A stretch of 64,000 bases of DNA from UBA1161 sp049520395 (GCA_049520395.1 JBEKPV010000004.1:1-64000), one strand, 5' to 3'. Positions 7,226 to 16,159 are shown, numbered from the stretch's first letter. Notes: generated by a model from the sequence alone, not told the origin. Numbers and translations: made by a program.

Positions 7226-9128
7226 TCTTGAGGACTTGCTTGCGATTGAATCGGGCGAGTTTTTCCGCCCGGGCCTGGGCGATGGCGATCAAACGTGCGG
7301 CGGTGATGGCGCGCCAGCGGAAGCGGAGATAGGGGACGTGCCGGACGAACAGATCGTCCTGGGCACAGGCGAACAACTGAGCGCAACCGGGATCGCCCTG
7401 ACGGGCGGCGCGGCCGTAAAGCTGTCGATCGACGCGGCCGGAGGCGTGCGGCTCGGTGGCGATGACGTGCAAGCCGCCGATTTCGGCGATTTCGCGCGCC
7501 AGTTTGATATCGGTGCCGCGTCCGGCCATGTTGGTGGCGACGGTGATTTTTCCGTGGCCGCCGGCCTCGGCGACGATGTTGGCTTCCTGCGCGGTTTGCG
7601 TGGCGTTGAGGACGCGATGGGGCCGTCCCAGGGTGGCGAGTCGGCGGCTGACTTCCTCCGACGCCAGGACGCTGCGCGTGCCGACGAGCACGGGGGCGCC
7701 GGTGTCGTTGATTTCGCAGACGCGCTGGACGACGGCTTCCCATTTTTCCAGCGCCGTGTCGAACATGCGAAGCGGCAGTTGCTGGCGGATACAGGGCTTG
7801 TTGGTGGGAATACGAACGATCGGGCGGTGATAGATCGACCAGAGTTCGCCGCGGGCTTCCCAGGCGGTGCCGGTCATCCCCGCCATGATCGGATATTGCC
7901 GGAAAAATCGCTGGAAACTCAATCGCGCGAGGTTTTCCTTGTCGGCGGTGACGGGCGCGCCTTCCTTGACTTCGATCGCCTGATGCAGGCCGTGGCGCCA
8001 GGAGCGGTCGGCCATGACGCGGCCGGTGAATTCGTCGATGATCTGCACTTTTCCATCGGCGGCGACGAGATATTGTTCGTCGCGCACGAAGCAATAGCGC
8101 GCGGTGAGGGATTGAGTAACCAGTTCCTCGCGGCGGCGCTGACCTTTCCAGAAGCCGCTGTCGTCGCGGGCCAGTTCGTCGAGATGGGCCTGGCCGCGCG
8201 GGGTTAAATCGACGGAGCGAACCGTCCAGTCGATCGTGAAATCCTGCTTGAGGACCAGTTGCGCCGCCAGCGCGTCGGCGCGCTGATACAGCTGGGCGTT
8301 GCCCTCGGCTTGCGGGGAACTGGAAATAATCAGGGGGGTGACCCCTTCGTCGATGAGCAGACTGTCGGCTTCGTCGACGAGCACGCGCCAGAGCCCGGGG
8401 ACGAGCAAGCGGCCCTGCTGCGCGGAGACGCCGAGCATTCCCACGGCCGTCTGCACGGCGGTGCGCAAATCGCCCAGGGCGATCTGATCGCGGAGGAAAT
8501 CGGCGACCAGTTCCTTGCTGGTGACGTAGACCACGTTGCGGCGGTAATGATCGTGCCGCTCGTGCGACGGGGAATCGTGGACGACGTGCCCGACTTTCAG
8601 GCCGAGCATTTCGTAAATCGGACTCATTTCCTCGGCGTCGCGTTGGACGAGGTAATCGTTGACGGTGATGACGTGGACGGGGCGGCCGTTCCAGCCCCAG
8701 ATGCTCGCTGCCATGGCGGCGGTGAGGGTTTTGCCTTCGCCGGTCGCCATTTCGATGATGACGCCCTGGCACATGCCCAGGGCGCCGGCGATTTGGACGA
8801 GGAAGGGGCGGAGTCCGAGCGATCGGACGACGGCTTCGCGGGCGACGGCCATGGCGCGGTCCATCTTGGCGCCTTCGAGGCGGCCGAGACGCGCGATATC
8901 GCGCGATTCCTGAATCGCTTCGTGAAAATGGTGGGAACTGAGCTGTTGGATCTCTTTTTCCAGGGCGTCGATTCGATGCGCCTGCGCCATCAATTTGGGC
9001 AGAACCCGCCGTTTGTTTTTGAACCAGCCGACGATGTTATGGCAGGCGAGGTCCAGATTTTTGAGATTGGGGGCTTTGACGCGGCGTGCGTCGAAGACGG
9101 ACCAGAGATCAGGCAGTGCGGAGGACAT
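7191..9128 (-). CDS. SecA-like translocase ATPase, shortened accessory form
   Basis: At 645 residues this is much shorter than canonical SecA (about 830-900). The motor is complete: Walker A MATGEGKT at about residues 127-134, TVNDYLVQRDAE, the Walker B VDEADSLLIDE at 251-261, a preprotein cross-linking region after that, MTGTA, and motif VI territory at VATNMAGRGTDI with QLYGRAARQGDPG. After the motor only about 60 residues remain, so most of the helical scaffold/wing region and the C-terminal zinc-binding linker are missing. It is 7 bases downstream of the PqqD-M50-HlyD gene and overlaps PIG-L. The context suggests an ATPase that powers export through a HlyD/M50 membrane assembly rather than bulk Sec export; this is inference. 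A housekeeping SecA is not in the window. Confidence 0.85.
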   Translation of the reverse strand: MSSALPDLWSVFDARRVKAPNLKNLDLACHNIVGWFKNKRRVLPKLMAQAHRIDALEKEIQQLSSHHFHEAIQESRDIARLGRLEGAKMDRAMAVAREAVVRSLGLRPFLVQIAGALGMCQGVIIEMATGEGKTLTAAMAASIWGWNGRPVHVITVNDYLVQRDAEEMSPIYEMLGLKVGHVVHDSPSHERHDHYRRNVVYVTSKELVADFLRDQIALGDLRTAVQTAVGMLGVSAQQGRLLVPGLWRVLVDEADSLLIDEGVTPLIISSSPQAEGNAQLYQRADALAAQLVLKQDFTIDWTVRSVDLTPRGQAHLDELARDDSGFWKGQRRREELVTQSLTARYCFVRDEQYLVAADGKVQIIDEFTGRVMADRSWRHGLHQAIEVKEGAPVTADKENLARLSFQRFFRQYPIMAGMTGTAWEARGELWSIYHRPIVRIPTNKPCIRQQLPLRMFDTALEKWEAVVQRVCEINDTGAPVLVGTRSVLASEEVSRRLATLGRPHRVLNATQTAQEANIVAEAGGHGKITVATNMAGRGTDIKLAREIAEIGGLHVIATEPHASGRVDRQLYGRAARQGDPGCAQLFACAQDDLFVRHVPYLRFRWRAITAARLIAIAQARAEKLARFNRKQVLKNDDWMDQSLPF

Positions 9129-9135
9129 GATTTGT

Positions 9136-11343
9136 TCAGAGCCATTTACCGGTGTCGTTCACGGCGATCAATTGCAGTGCGCGGCGCCACCACTGCCAGA
9201 TGAGCGGTTTGCGGTCGAGGGTGAGGCGCACATAGGCGCGCTGGCCGGCGCAAATGCGTTCGCCGACGTTGTCGAGTTTGACGAGGGCTTCGAATTGCGG
9301 CGTGGTGGAGCGGATGCCGTTGGGGTCGCGAGGATCGACGAGGATTTCGCCGCCGCCGAGTTGGCCGAGGGCGGGGTGCGCCAGTTCGGTGACGGCGGCG
9401 GGGTAGACCGTCACATCGGTGCCGGGGAGGTTTTGTTCGATTGATCCCGAGAGGCGGATTTCCGCCTTTACGCCGCTGACTTGTTTGACCAATTCACCGT
9501 CTTTTTGCTCGATGTCGCCCTTGACGATCAGTTTGTCGAGGACGGCGACGCTGCCGATTTCGGTTCCGCGCGCCAGGTAAGTGCCGATGACATCATCCAG
9601 TTTGGGAGCGACTAAGCGGCCGGAGAAGGGCGCTTTGATCTGCAAGGCGGCGTTTTTCTGCATGGCGTCGTCCAGGCGGCTTTGCCAGGCGGCCAATTCG
9701 GCCTGGGCCTTGATCAGCGCGTTCTGGTCGGTGGCCTGTGCCAAACGGATCAGGGCGTTGCTCTCGTCAATTTTGGATTGGCACCACTGGATATCGTGAT
9801 CGACTTCGGGGTTGGCGAGTTGGGCGATGACCTCGCCGGATTGAACGAGTTGTCCGTCGTGGGCGTTAACGGAGACGAGGCGTCCTTCCATGCCGGTTTT
9901 GAGGTCGCCGCTGATAATGCGTCCGGAGGCGTCGGAGGGATCATCCGGCTGGACGACGCCGGCGAAATCGACGTGGACGGGAAACTTGATCAGCCCGATC
10001 ACAATGACGATCGCCGCCAGAACCGTGCCGCAGAAGGCGAAGGCGCGGCCGCGTTTGCGATGGAGTTCCTGATCGATCAGGAGATAGCGACCCAGACGGA
10101 CGACGGGGACGACCAGCCAGGTGATGAGGCCGCCGAGGCCCATGAGGACGCCGAGTACGGGGACTTTATAGATGACCAGCAGGACGATCACGAACCCGAT
10201 GAAGACGCGATAAATGCTGCTGGCGATGGCGTAGGTGAGCAGCCAGGCGCGCTGGCCGACCGATGGCAGTGGTTGCTGCAGCTTGAGGCGGAAGACGTGG
10301 CGTTTGATCAAGCCGGTGGCGTATTCGGTGCTTTTCTGCCGAAGGTTGGGAATCTCAAGCAGGTCGGACAGGATGTAGTAACCGTCATACCGAAGCAGCG
10401 GATTGGCGTTGAAAATGAGGGTGGAAACGCTGGCGATGAACATGGCGTTATACGCCAGTTGGCTGATCAGCGGGTCGGTTTGCGGATTGGTAAAGTGCCA
10501 GATGAAGGCGCATATGGCGGCGATGAAAAGCTCGACGATCATCCCCGCGGAGCCGACGAAAATGCGCTGCCACTTGCTGGGAAAGGCCCAGGCGGTGGAG
10601 GCGTCGACGTAAGGCGTGGGGACGAGCACCAGCAGCATGATGCCCAGTTCGTGACATTCTCCGCCAAAGCGCCGGCATGAGGCGGCGTGGCCCCATTCGT
10701 GGCAGAACTTGATCGCCACGAAGACGGCATAGAGATAGAAGAGATTTTCCCAATTGTGCTGCATGTCCAGAGCGTGCGCGGTGGCGGTTTGGAGATCGTG
10801 CCACTGCGGCAGGATTGTCGCCAGGGCGGCGATCATGACCACGATCCAGATCGCCGCGCCCAGCTTGCTGAAGAGCACTTTGGTGACAGGCATCCAACGG
10901 CGTAAAAATCGGTCCGGGTCCCAGATCGGAATGCGCGGGAAGAGGACATTCATCAGGCGATTCTGCATCTGCCGCTGCACCATCTGTTTGTGGCGGCGAA
11001 GCAGAACCGTGGCGTCGGGGGTGATGTCGGTCGCCAGCAGATTCGCGGAATAGAGCTGGGAAAGAATTTGGATGACTTCAGGCTGGGTGGGGGCGTCGTC
11101 GGCGAGTTGGCCGCCGACGAGTTCCCAGGCTTCGGAGACGGTTCGGCGTCCGTCGAGGAGTCCGACGAAGCGGTAAGCCGCGTCGCTGAGACGATGGAAC
11201 TGATTCCCCGCCAGATCGCGCACGACATACCAGCGTTCGCCGCGGAAGAATTGGCGGGAGATCTGCGCGCCCGAGCGCAGCCGCGGCCGCAATTCCGCGA
11301 CGCGGTACCAGGACTCGGAAAATGTCGGGCGGAGTTGAAGCAT
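9136..11343 (-). CDS. PqqD-like / M50 site-2 protease-like / HlyD fusion membrane protein
   Basis: A 735-residue three-part protein. Residues about 25-110 look like a PqqD-type winged helix (WYVVRDLAGNQFHRLS, LLDGRRTVSEAWE), the fold used to bind leader peptides of ribosomal peptides. Residues about 155-455 form a polytopic M50 metalloprotease core with the zinc motif HEWGH at 215-219, preceded by a helix, and the third-ligand motif NANPLLRYDG at 312-321; further membrane segments lie near 366-415 and 437-452. Residues about 460-735 are a HlyD-type adaptor with biotinyl-lipoyl halves (GRLVSVNAHDGQLVQSGEVIAQL) and a barrel. It should span the inner membrane with the HlyD part in the periplasm, and is the probable core of the operon's machine. 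Confidence 0.85.
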   Translation of the reverse strand: MLQLRPTFSESWYRVAELRPRLRSGAQISRQFFRGERWYVVRDLAGNQFHRLSDAAYRFVGLLDGRRTVSEAWELVGGQLADDAPTQPEVIQILSQLYSANLLATDITPDATVLLRRHKQMVQRQMQNRLMNVLFPRIPIWDPDRFLRRWMPVTKVLFSKLGAAIWIVVMIAALATILPQWHDLQTATAHALDMQHNWENLFYLYAVFVAIKFCHEWGHAASCRRFGGECHELGIMLLVLVPTPYVDASTAWAFPSKWQRIFVGSAGMIVELFIAAICAFIWHFTNPQTDPLISQLAYNAMFIASVSTLIFNANPLLRYDGYYILSDLLEIPNLRQKSTEYATGLIKRHVFRLKLQQPLPSVGQRAWLLTYAIASSIYRVFIGFVIVLLVIYKVPVLGVLMGLGGLITWLVVPVVRLGRYLLIDQELHRKRGRAFAFCGTVLAAIVIVIGLIKFPVHVDFAGVVQPDDPSDASGRIISGDLKTGMEGRLVSVNAHDGQLVQSGEVIAQLANPEVDHDIQWCQSKIDESNALIRLAQATDQNALIKAQAELAAWQSRLDDAMQKNAALQIKAPFSGRLVAPKLDDVIGTYLARGTEIGSVAVLDKLIVKGDIEQKDGELVKQVSGVKAEIRLSGSIEQNLPGTDVTVYPAAVTELAHPALGQLGGGEILVDPRDPNGIRSTTPQFEALVKLDNVGERICAGQRAYVRLTLDRKPLIWQWWRRALQLIAVNDTGKWL

Positions 11344-11354
11344 GGTTCTTAAGA

Positions 11355-11426
11355 AGTTGCTAGTTGCCAGTTGCTAGTTGCTAGTTGTTGGTTAAAAAAG
11401 ACGCTCGCTTCCGAGAACTAGCAACT
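11355..11426. repeat. Heptamer-unit inverted repeat (AGTTGCT family)
   Basis: The left arm at 11355-11393 is a run of 7-bp units, AGTTGCT, AGTTGCC, AGTTGCT, AGTTGCT, AGTTGTT, then GGTTAAA. The right arm GAACTAGCAACT at 11415-11426 is complementary to the units. It lies between the PqqD-M50-HlyD gene and the GAF-HlyD gene within the operon and can form a hairpin in the transcript. Structurally it matches the repeats at 46659-46760 and 54575-54660, although the unit sequence differs. Confidence 0.7.
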
Positions 11427-11435
11427 CTTTCCCGT

Positions 11436-13227
11436 TCACATCCACAATTTCAGTCGGACGTAATCCATGAGTCGGTGCGTCCAGATCCAGACCAGGCGGC
11501 GTTTGCCGATATCGACGCGGGCTTCGCCGGCCATGCCGGGGCGCCAGGCGTCGGAGGATTGATCCAGATGAGCGTAGACGGTGAAGATGTTTTCGCCCTC
11601 TTTGGCGGACGGAAAGATTGGCCCGCAATCCGCTGGTGGCGGCGACGGTGAAAAGTTCATCGCCCTGTTTTTTGGGGGCCAGAACCTGATCGGTGAGATC
11701 GCCGCTCATGACGACGCCGTCAAAGGGGGCTTTGACCTGGGCTTTGTCGATTTGATATTGATAAAGCCGCGAGTCGGCGAGGGCGGCGTTTTCCTCCGCC
11801 AGCGCGATCGCCGCGTCGGCCTGTTTTTCCGGATTGGCGATGTCCTTGGTGTATTCGGCTTTATTCTTGGCGGCCTCGGCGTTGGAGCTGGCGAGCTTTA
11901 ATTGGATGTCGGAGACGTCCATGGTCAGCAAGACCTGACCCTGGACGATGGAATCGCCGGGCTTGACCAGGACGGATTTGATGTAGCCGTCGATGGGGGC
12001 GTCGAGCTTTCGTTTATCGAGCGATTCGAACTGGAACGGCGCGCCGACGTGATACATCGGCTTGAAAAGGCAGATGAAGATGATGGCCGCGGGAATGAAC
12101 ACGATCAGCAATTTGGCGATCATGTGCTCGGGGCCGATGGCTTTCTTGCCGAGTTCGCGGATGCTAAGCCCGGTTTTGGTGATGAGCCAGCGATCGTTCT
12201 GGTACCGGTCGTATAATTGCGGCGCCAGCAGATCGACCGCGACGGATAACCCGGTGGAGGCCTGGGGCGAAAGTTTGTGGCCCGGAGGAAATTCCAGGAC
12301 GATGGCGCCGACGATATCGGCGCGGCGGCGCAGCGGGAGGGTGAGAACCGTGTTTCCGCCTTCGATGCGCGAGAGATTTTGAGCCGACCGGCTGACGTTG
12401 CCGCTGCCGGCGCCGTCGGGGTCGTAGAGGACGGTTTCTTCCTGATCGATGCTTTCTTCCATGACGGTTTCGATCTGTTTGATCAGGTCTTGTTTTTTGT
12501 CGAATTGTTCGGTGTGGGAGAGGGCTTTGACGCGGACGGTTCGGCCTTTGATCCAGCCGAGCGCGACGCGGCCGGCGCCGGTGCGGGTCGCCAGTTCGTT
12601 GCAAAGATTCATGGCGGCGGATTCAAATCCCTCGGCGGTGGCAACGGCGGTGGCGAGCTGCAAGACGTGCTGATGCGAATGGGCGACGATCTGCGACTGC
12701 TCGCTCTGGCGGCGCAGGGTGTATAAATCGAAATAGCCGGCGACCAGTTGCATCGACATCAGGCGCTGATGAGCCCGCTCCAGATTGCGGCAGCGGGTGA
12801 TCACGGCGCTGGCGGCAATCACATCGCCCTCGGCGCGGAGCAGCGTCACCAGGCAGTACTGGGCCTCGGAGGAGACGTCGCCGCCTTGCACTTCGATGGC
12901 GCCGTCTTTTTGCTGCTCGATGCAGGGTTTAAGAATGTCCTGAAACGCGGAGATGGCGGCGGCGCGCGTTTCGGCGGTGCTGTTGTCGGGACGAACGTGG
13001 GCGATGTTGCGAAGGGAAAATCCCTGCTCGGATTTTTCGACGATGAAGCCGGCGGCTTCGGTGCCGGCGACGACAACCGCCTGGGCGGTCAGGAGATCGT
13101 TGATGAACTGCGGCAGATTCGCCGAGGCCGTCAGCAGGCGCTGAACCAGCTTGGAACGGCCGGTGCCCCGCTGCTGCAACTGTTCGTCGTTCTGATTTTC
13201 CTGCGGTTCGACGATTCCTGAAGACAC
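11436..13227 (-). CDS. GAF-domain HlyD-type adaptor protein, frameshifted near its C-terminus
   Basis: The gene starts at a GTG (13227) behind a good AGGTGA site. Residues about 30-190 are unassigned, about 195-345 are GAF-like (AMNLCNELATRTGAGRVALGWI, LTLPLRRRADIVGAIVLEFP), a membrane segment lies near 385-405 (LIVFIPAAIIFICLF), and a HlyD adaptor follows (DAPIDGYIKSVLVKPGDSIVQGQ, coiled coil, VKAPFDGVVMSGDL). After SGLRANLSV the frame becomes Arg-rich and meaningless, ending at 11392. A shift of one base at about 11605-11615 restores EGENIFTVYAHLD and PGMAGEARVDIGKRRL, the normal HlyD end, with stop at 11436. It is either truly frameshifted or a sequencing error. It is operonic with the flanking HlyD genes. 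Confidence 0.75.
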
Positions 13228-13263
13228 GGTTCACCTGCTAATAAATGCCCAGCGATCACCCGA

Positions 13264-14121
13264 TTACGGAAGACGGACGTTCACCTGCAATCCGGCGGGC
13301 TTGTTTTCCTCGTTTTCCAATTCCAGGCGAACGGTCTGCTGATCGACCGTCGCATCCACCACGGGATCGAAATAAATGACGGTTCCGGTGATCCAGTTAT
13401 CCGGATCGCTCACATACGCGACCGAAAGCTTGTCGCCGAGTTTCAGTTTCTGCGTTTGCTCCATGGTCAGGTGCATGTCCACCCAGAGCGGCTTGATTTT
13501 GACGACCGTCAAGGCGCCGTCCGGCTGATTGGGATCGACGACTTCGCCGGAGTGAAGACTGACCTTCTCGACGATTCCGTCGACGGGACTGAGCAATTTC
13601 ATTTTGTCGACTTTAAGCTGTTGTTTGTCGAGTTCGGCCAATTTTTCGTCGTGAAGTTCCTTGGCCATTTGAATTTCAATGACGGCTTCGTCGTAATCGA
13701 GCTTGGCTTCCTCGACTTCCTCGAGATTCGCCGCCCCGCCGGTCTGGTAGGCCTTTTGTTTGTTTTGCCACTGGCGACGCTTGGATTCGGCGTCGACCTT
13801 GGCGGCGTCGATCTTGCTGGTCGATTCCGCATCGATTTTCAGGGCTTTTAGATCCATTTCGTCCAGGTCGCTGTCTTCCTGGGCGAGGACTTGGCCGACG
13901 GTGACGACGTCGCCGGGCTTGACCAGCACATCCTTGAGCACGCCGACATCCATGAAGGAGAGATTGTGCTTTGAAGAGGGGGTGCTGAGGCCCTGAACGA
14001 CGGTCGGGGTGGCGGCGGCCGTGGAATCCGGCGCGACGGCCGGCTCATCGGCGACGGCAGACCGAAGGAGACAAACGCTCGACGCCACCAGGACGCTGTG
14101 GATCCATTTGCTGCGTTTCAT
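13264..14121 (-). CDS. HlyD/RND-type periplasmic adaptor protein
   Basis: The ATG at 14121 gives 285 residues starting MKRSKWIHSVLVASSV, a signal peptide with probable cleavage after AVA near residue 24. An upstream in-frame ATG at 14217 is rejected because a promoter lies at 14188-14216. The mature part has the split biotinyl-lipoyl motif (LKDVLVKPGDVVTVGQVLAQED and KLLSPVDGIVEKVSLHSGEVV) around a long charged coiled coil at about residues 85-175, then a beta-barrel and membrane-proximal region. Such adaptors bridge an inner-membrane engine to an outer-membrane channel. It is the first gene of the operon; no TolC-like partner is encoded here. Confidence 0.85.
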   Translation of the reverse strand: MKRSKWIHSVLVASSVCLLRSAVADEPAVAPDSTAAATPTVVQGLSTPSSKHNLSFMDVGVLKDVLVKPGDVVTVGQVLAQEDSDLDEMDLKALKIDAESTSKIDAAKVDAESKRRQWQNKQKAYQTGGAANLEEVEEAKLDYDEAVIEIQMAKELHDEKLAELDKQQLKVDKMKLLSPVDGIVEKVSLHSGEVVDPNQPDGALTVVKIKPLWVDMHLTMEQTQKLKLGDKLSVAYVSDPDNWITGTVIYFDPVVDATVDQQTVRLELENEENKPAGLQVNVRLP

Positions 14122-14187
14122 GATTAAAGACTTCCTCACCGCGTCAAGAAAGCTGAACCGCGCCCTCCCCAAGGGGCTGGGCTGGCG

Positions 14188-14216
14188 AGCATAAGCGCCG
14201 CCAAACAACCTGTCCA
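14188..14216 (-). promoter_or_regulatory. Promoter of the HlyD/M50/SecA-like operon
   Basis: On the minus strand TGGACA (14216-14211), a 17-base spacer and TATGCT (14193-14188) form a good housekeeping-type promoter, 67 bases ahead of the HlyD ATG at 14121. No other comparable promoter was noticed between here and 4258, in keeping with a single transcript for the seven genes. The rest of the 14122-14384 gap shows nothing else recognisable. Confidence 0.55.
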
Positions 14217-14384
14217 CGACAAAATTGCGATCCTACCCAGCTTAAATAGCGCTTGGTCGAATCAGCCCGGGGCCTTCGCAGACCCCAATTATTATCGGCA
14301 ATTTCGATTGCGGTCCATTTGGGAATCATTCGTAAACCCATAATGTCTGGTTAGTTATATCGTATCTGTCGATCCTGACGGAAG

Positions 14385-14765
14385 TTATCGGTAGCCCAGT
14401 TGCTCCAGATCCTCTTCCTTCAATCCGAAAAGGTGGCCAATTTCATGCAAGACGGTGATGCGCACCTGGCGGATGAGGTCGGGCTCGGAATTGCAGACGG
14501 ATTCGATTGGTTTTTGGAAGATATAGATGACGTCGGGGAGGACGCCGGAATCTTCCACATGGCGAGCGGTCAGCGGCCGGCCGTGGTAGAGGCCGAGCAG
14601 GGTCGATCCCGGCCCGACGCCGGCGGTCTGAAGCTGTTTGGCGGAGGGATAATCCATCACCTCGACCGGAACTTCCTCGAGGAATGAGGCGAATTGCGGC
14701 GGTAACTCGGCCAGCGCCCGCTCCACGAGCTTGGAGAATTGCGCTTTGCTCACCGAGCAGGGCAC
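14385..14765 (-). CDS. Zincin-like metallopeptidase family protein
   Basis: The 126-residue protein belongs to the small bacterial zincin family (possible Zn-dependent protease type). The motif VLHEIGHLFGLKEEDL near residues 107-122 gives the two histidines and the glutamate of HExxH. The body matches the family pattern: FxxLVERALAELP at the N-terminus, VPVEVMDYP, LLGLYHGRPL and VIYIFQKPIE. It has no signal peptide or membrane segment, so it should be cytoplasmic. Its substrate is unknown for the family. It is divergent from sppA at 14823. Confidence 0.85.
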   Translation of the reverse strand: MPCSVSKAQFSKLVERALAELPPQFASFLEEVPVEVMDYPSAKQLQTAGVGPGSTLLGLYHGRPLTARHVEDSGVLPDVIYIFQKPIESVCNSEPDLIRQVRITVLHEIGHLFGLKEEDLEQLGYR

Positions 14766-14822
14766 GGCTAAAATCTCCCGACAACGGCAAACATTGTAAC
14801 ACCCTTGGAAAAAGAGGAATTC

Positions 14823-15794
14823 ATGCGAACCGGCCTGTTTCTCGGTCTGGCGCTTTTGCTATCTGGATGCGGAATGCCCAGTTTTCTGGTTACTCCCGTT
14901 TCAGGAACATACGAATTGCATGAGGAGGTGGTTCAGCCGGGAAAGGGGCTTTTTCCCGATAAAATCGCATTGATTCCGGTCGAAGGCATGCTGCTGGACG
15001 CGCGTAGCGGCGGGTTGCTGCAGGCTCAGGAGAATCCGATGAGCCTGTTTATCGAGGAACTGGATCAGGCGGCGGCCGATCCGTCGGTTAAGGCGGTGGT
15101 TTTGCGGGTCAATTCGCCGGGGGGGTCGGTGACGACATCGGACACGATGTACGACGCGATTCTTCGATTCAAGGACAAGACGCACAAGCCGGTGATCGCC
15201 TCGGCACAAGAGGTGGATGCCAGCGGGGCTTATTACGTGAGTTGCGGGGCGGACAAGATCGTGGCCAGTCCGACCAGCGTGGTGGGGAGCATTGGGGTGA
15301 TTTTCGAGACGTTCGATTTCGTGGGGACCATGCAAATGCTGGGGGTTCAATCGGACGCGATTAAGAGCGCGGAATTGAAGGATATGGGGTCGCCCTTCAA
15401 GCATATGACACCGCACGAGCGTGCGCTGATGCAGGAAATGGTCAACGAGTATTACGCTCGATTCAAGTCGGTGGTGTTTAGTCACCGATCCATCAAGGAC
15501 GCGGATACGCAGACGCTGGTGACCGACGGACAGGTTTTCAGCGGTGAAAAGGCGGTTGATTTGGGTTTGGTCGACGAAACGGGCCGGCTGGACGATGCGC
15601 TGGATATGGCCAGGCAGATGTCCGGAAGCCCCGATGCCGAGGCAGTGATGTACAAGCGACCCTACGGCTATACCGGCTCGATCTATGCGGATACCTCGGT
15701 TCCGACGCCCAGCAGTAGCTCACAGATGAACCTTCAGCTCCCCCTCGCCCAAGAAATGGTGCCCAGCGGGTTTTATTACCTGTGGCGGCCGTAA
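14823..15794 (+). CDS. sppA: Signal peptide peptidase SppA-type serine protease, lipoprotein
   Basis: SppA-type proteases use a Ser-Lys dyad to clear signal peptides and misfolded membrane proteins. The ATG at 14823 gives 323 residues with a lipobox LLSGC (Cys16), so it should be a membrane-anchored lipoprotein; the ATG 18 bases upstream only adds acidic residues in front of the signal. The core shows VLRVNSPGGSVTTSD, the nucleophile in DASGAYYVSC (Ser134), SIGVIFETFD, and the Lys in SAELKDMGSP (Lys186). It is the short single-domain type, about half the size of the E. coli enzyme. It is followed 8 bases later by a zinc-ribbon membrane protein and is probably co-transcribed with it. Confidence 0.9.
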   Translation: MRTGLFLGLALLLSGCGMPSFLVTPVSGTYELHEEVVQPGKGLFPDKIALIPVEGMLLDARSGGLLQAQENPMSLFIEELDQAAADPSVKAVVLRVNSPGGSVTTSDTMYDAILRFKDKTHKPVIASAQEVDASGAYYVSCGADKIVASPTSVVGSIGVIFETFDFVGTMQMLGVQSDAIKSAELKDMGSPFKHMTPHERALMQEMVNEYYARFKSVVFSHRSIKDADTQTLVTDGQVFSGEKAVDLGLVDETGRLDDALDMARQMSGSPDAEAVMYKRPYGYTGSIYADTSVPTPSSSSQMNLQLPLAQEMVPSGFYYLWRP

Positions 15795-15802
15795 GTTGAA
15801 GA

Positions 15803-16159
15803 ATGATTCGAATTTCGTGCACAAGCTGCAAGGCCGTGCTGACGGTTGACGACGCCTTTGCGGGCGGGGTTTGCCGGTGCCAGCATTGCGGGACGATTCA
15901 AGTCGTGCCGGCGAATCTCAAGCCTGGCGCCAAGGCGGCGGTCGCGAAAACACCGGCGGTCGCGGGGAAAGCGCCCGGCGTTGCCGCGGCGGGCGGTAGT
16001 TCGGGGACGGCGACGGCTTCCCTTCCGCAAAAAAGCGCCCCGCCGGCGAAGGGCGGGGTCCATCTGGACGGCAAACTGCTCAAACTCAGCGTCATCATCG
16101 CGTTCGTGTTGTTTTTGCTCCTGATCGCGGTGATTTTCATCTACATGCGCGAAGCATGA
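15803..16159 (+). CDS. Small zinc-ribbon protein with C-terminal membrane segment
   Basis: The 118-residue product starts with a four-cysteine ribbon, ISCTSCKAVLTVDD then CRCQHCG, within the first 32 residues. An Ala/Pro/Gly-rich low-complexity linker of about 55 residues follows, and one hydrophobic helix (LSVIIAFVLFLLLIAVIFIYM) ends the protein. It is probably a tail-anchored protein with the ribbon in the cytoplasm. The ribbon resembles the one heading the kinase at 33728, which suggests a common module in this organism. Function is unknown. It starts 8 bases after sppA. Confidence 0.75.
   Translation: MIRISCTSCKAVLTVDDAFAGGVCRCQHCGTIQVVPANLKPGAKAAVAKTPAVAGKAPGVAAAGGSSGTATASLPQKSAPPAKGGVHLDGKLLKLSVIIAFVLFLLLIAVIFIYMREA

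Noticed and set aside
13264..14217. HlyD start at 14217
   Set aside because: The promoter at 14188-14216 would fall inside the gene, and the signal peptide would be internal.
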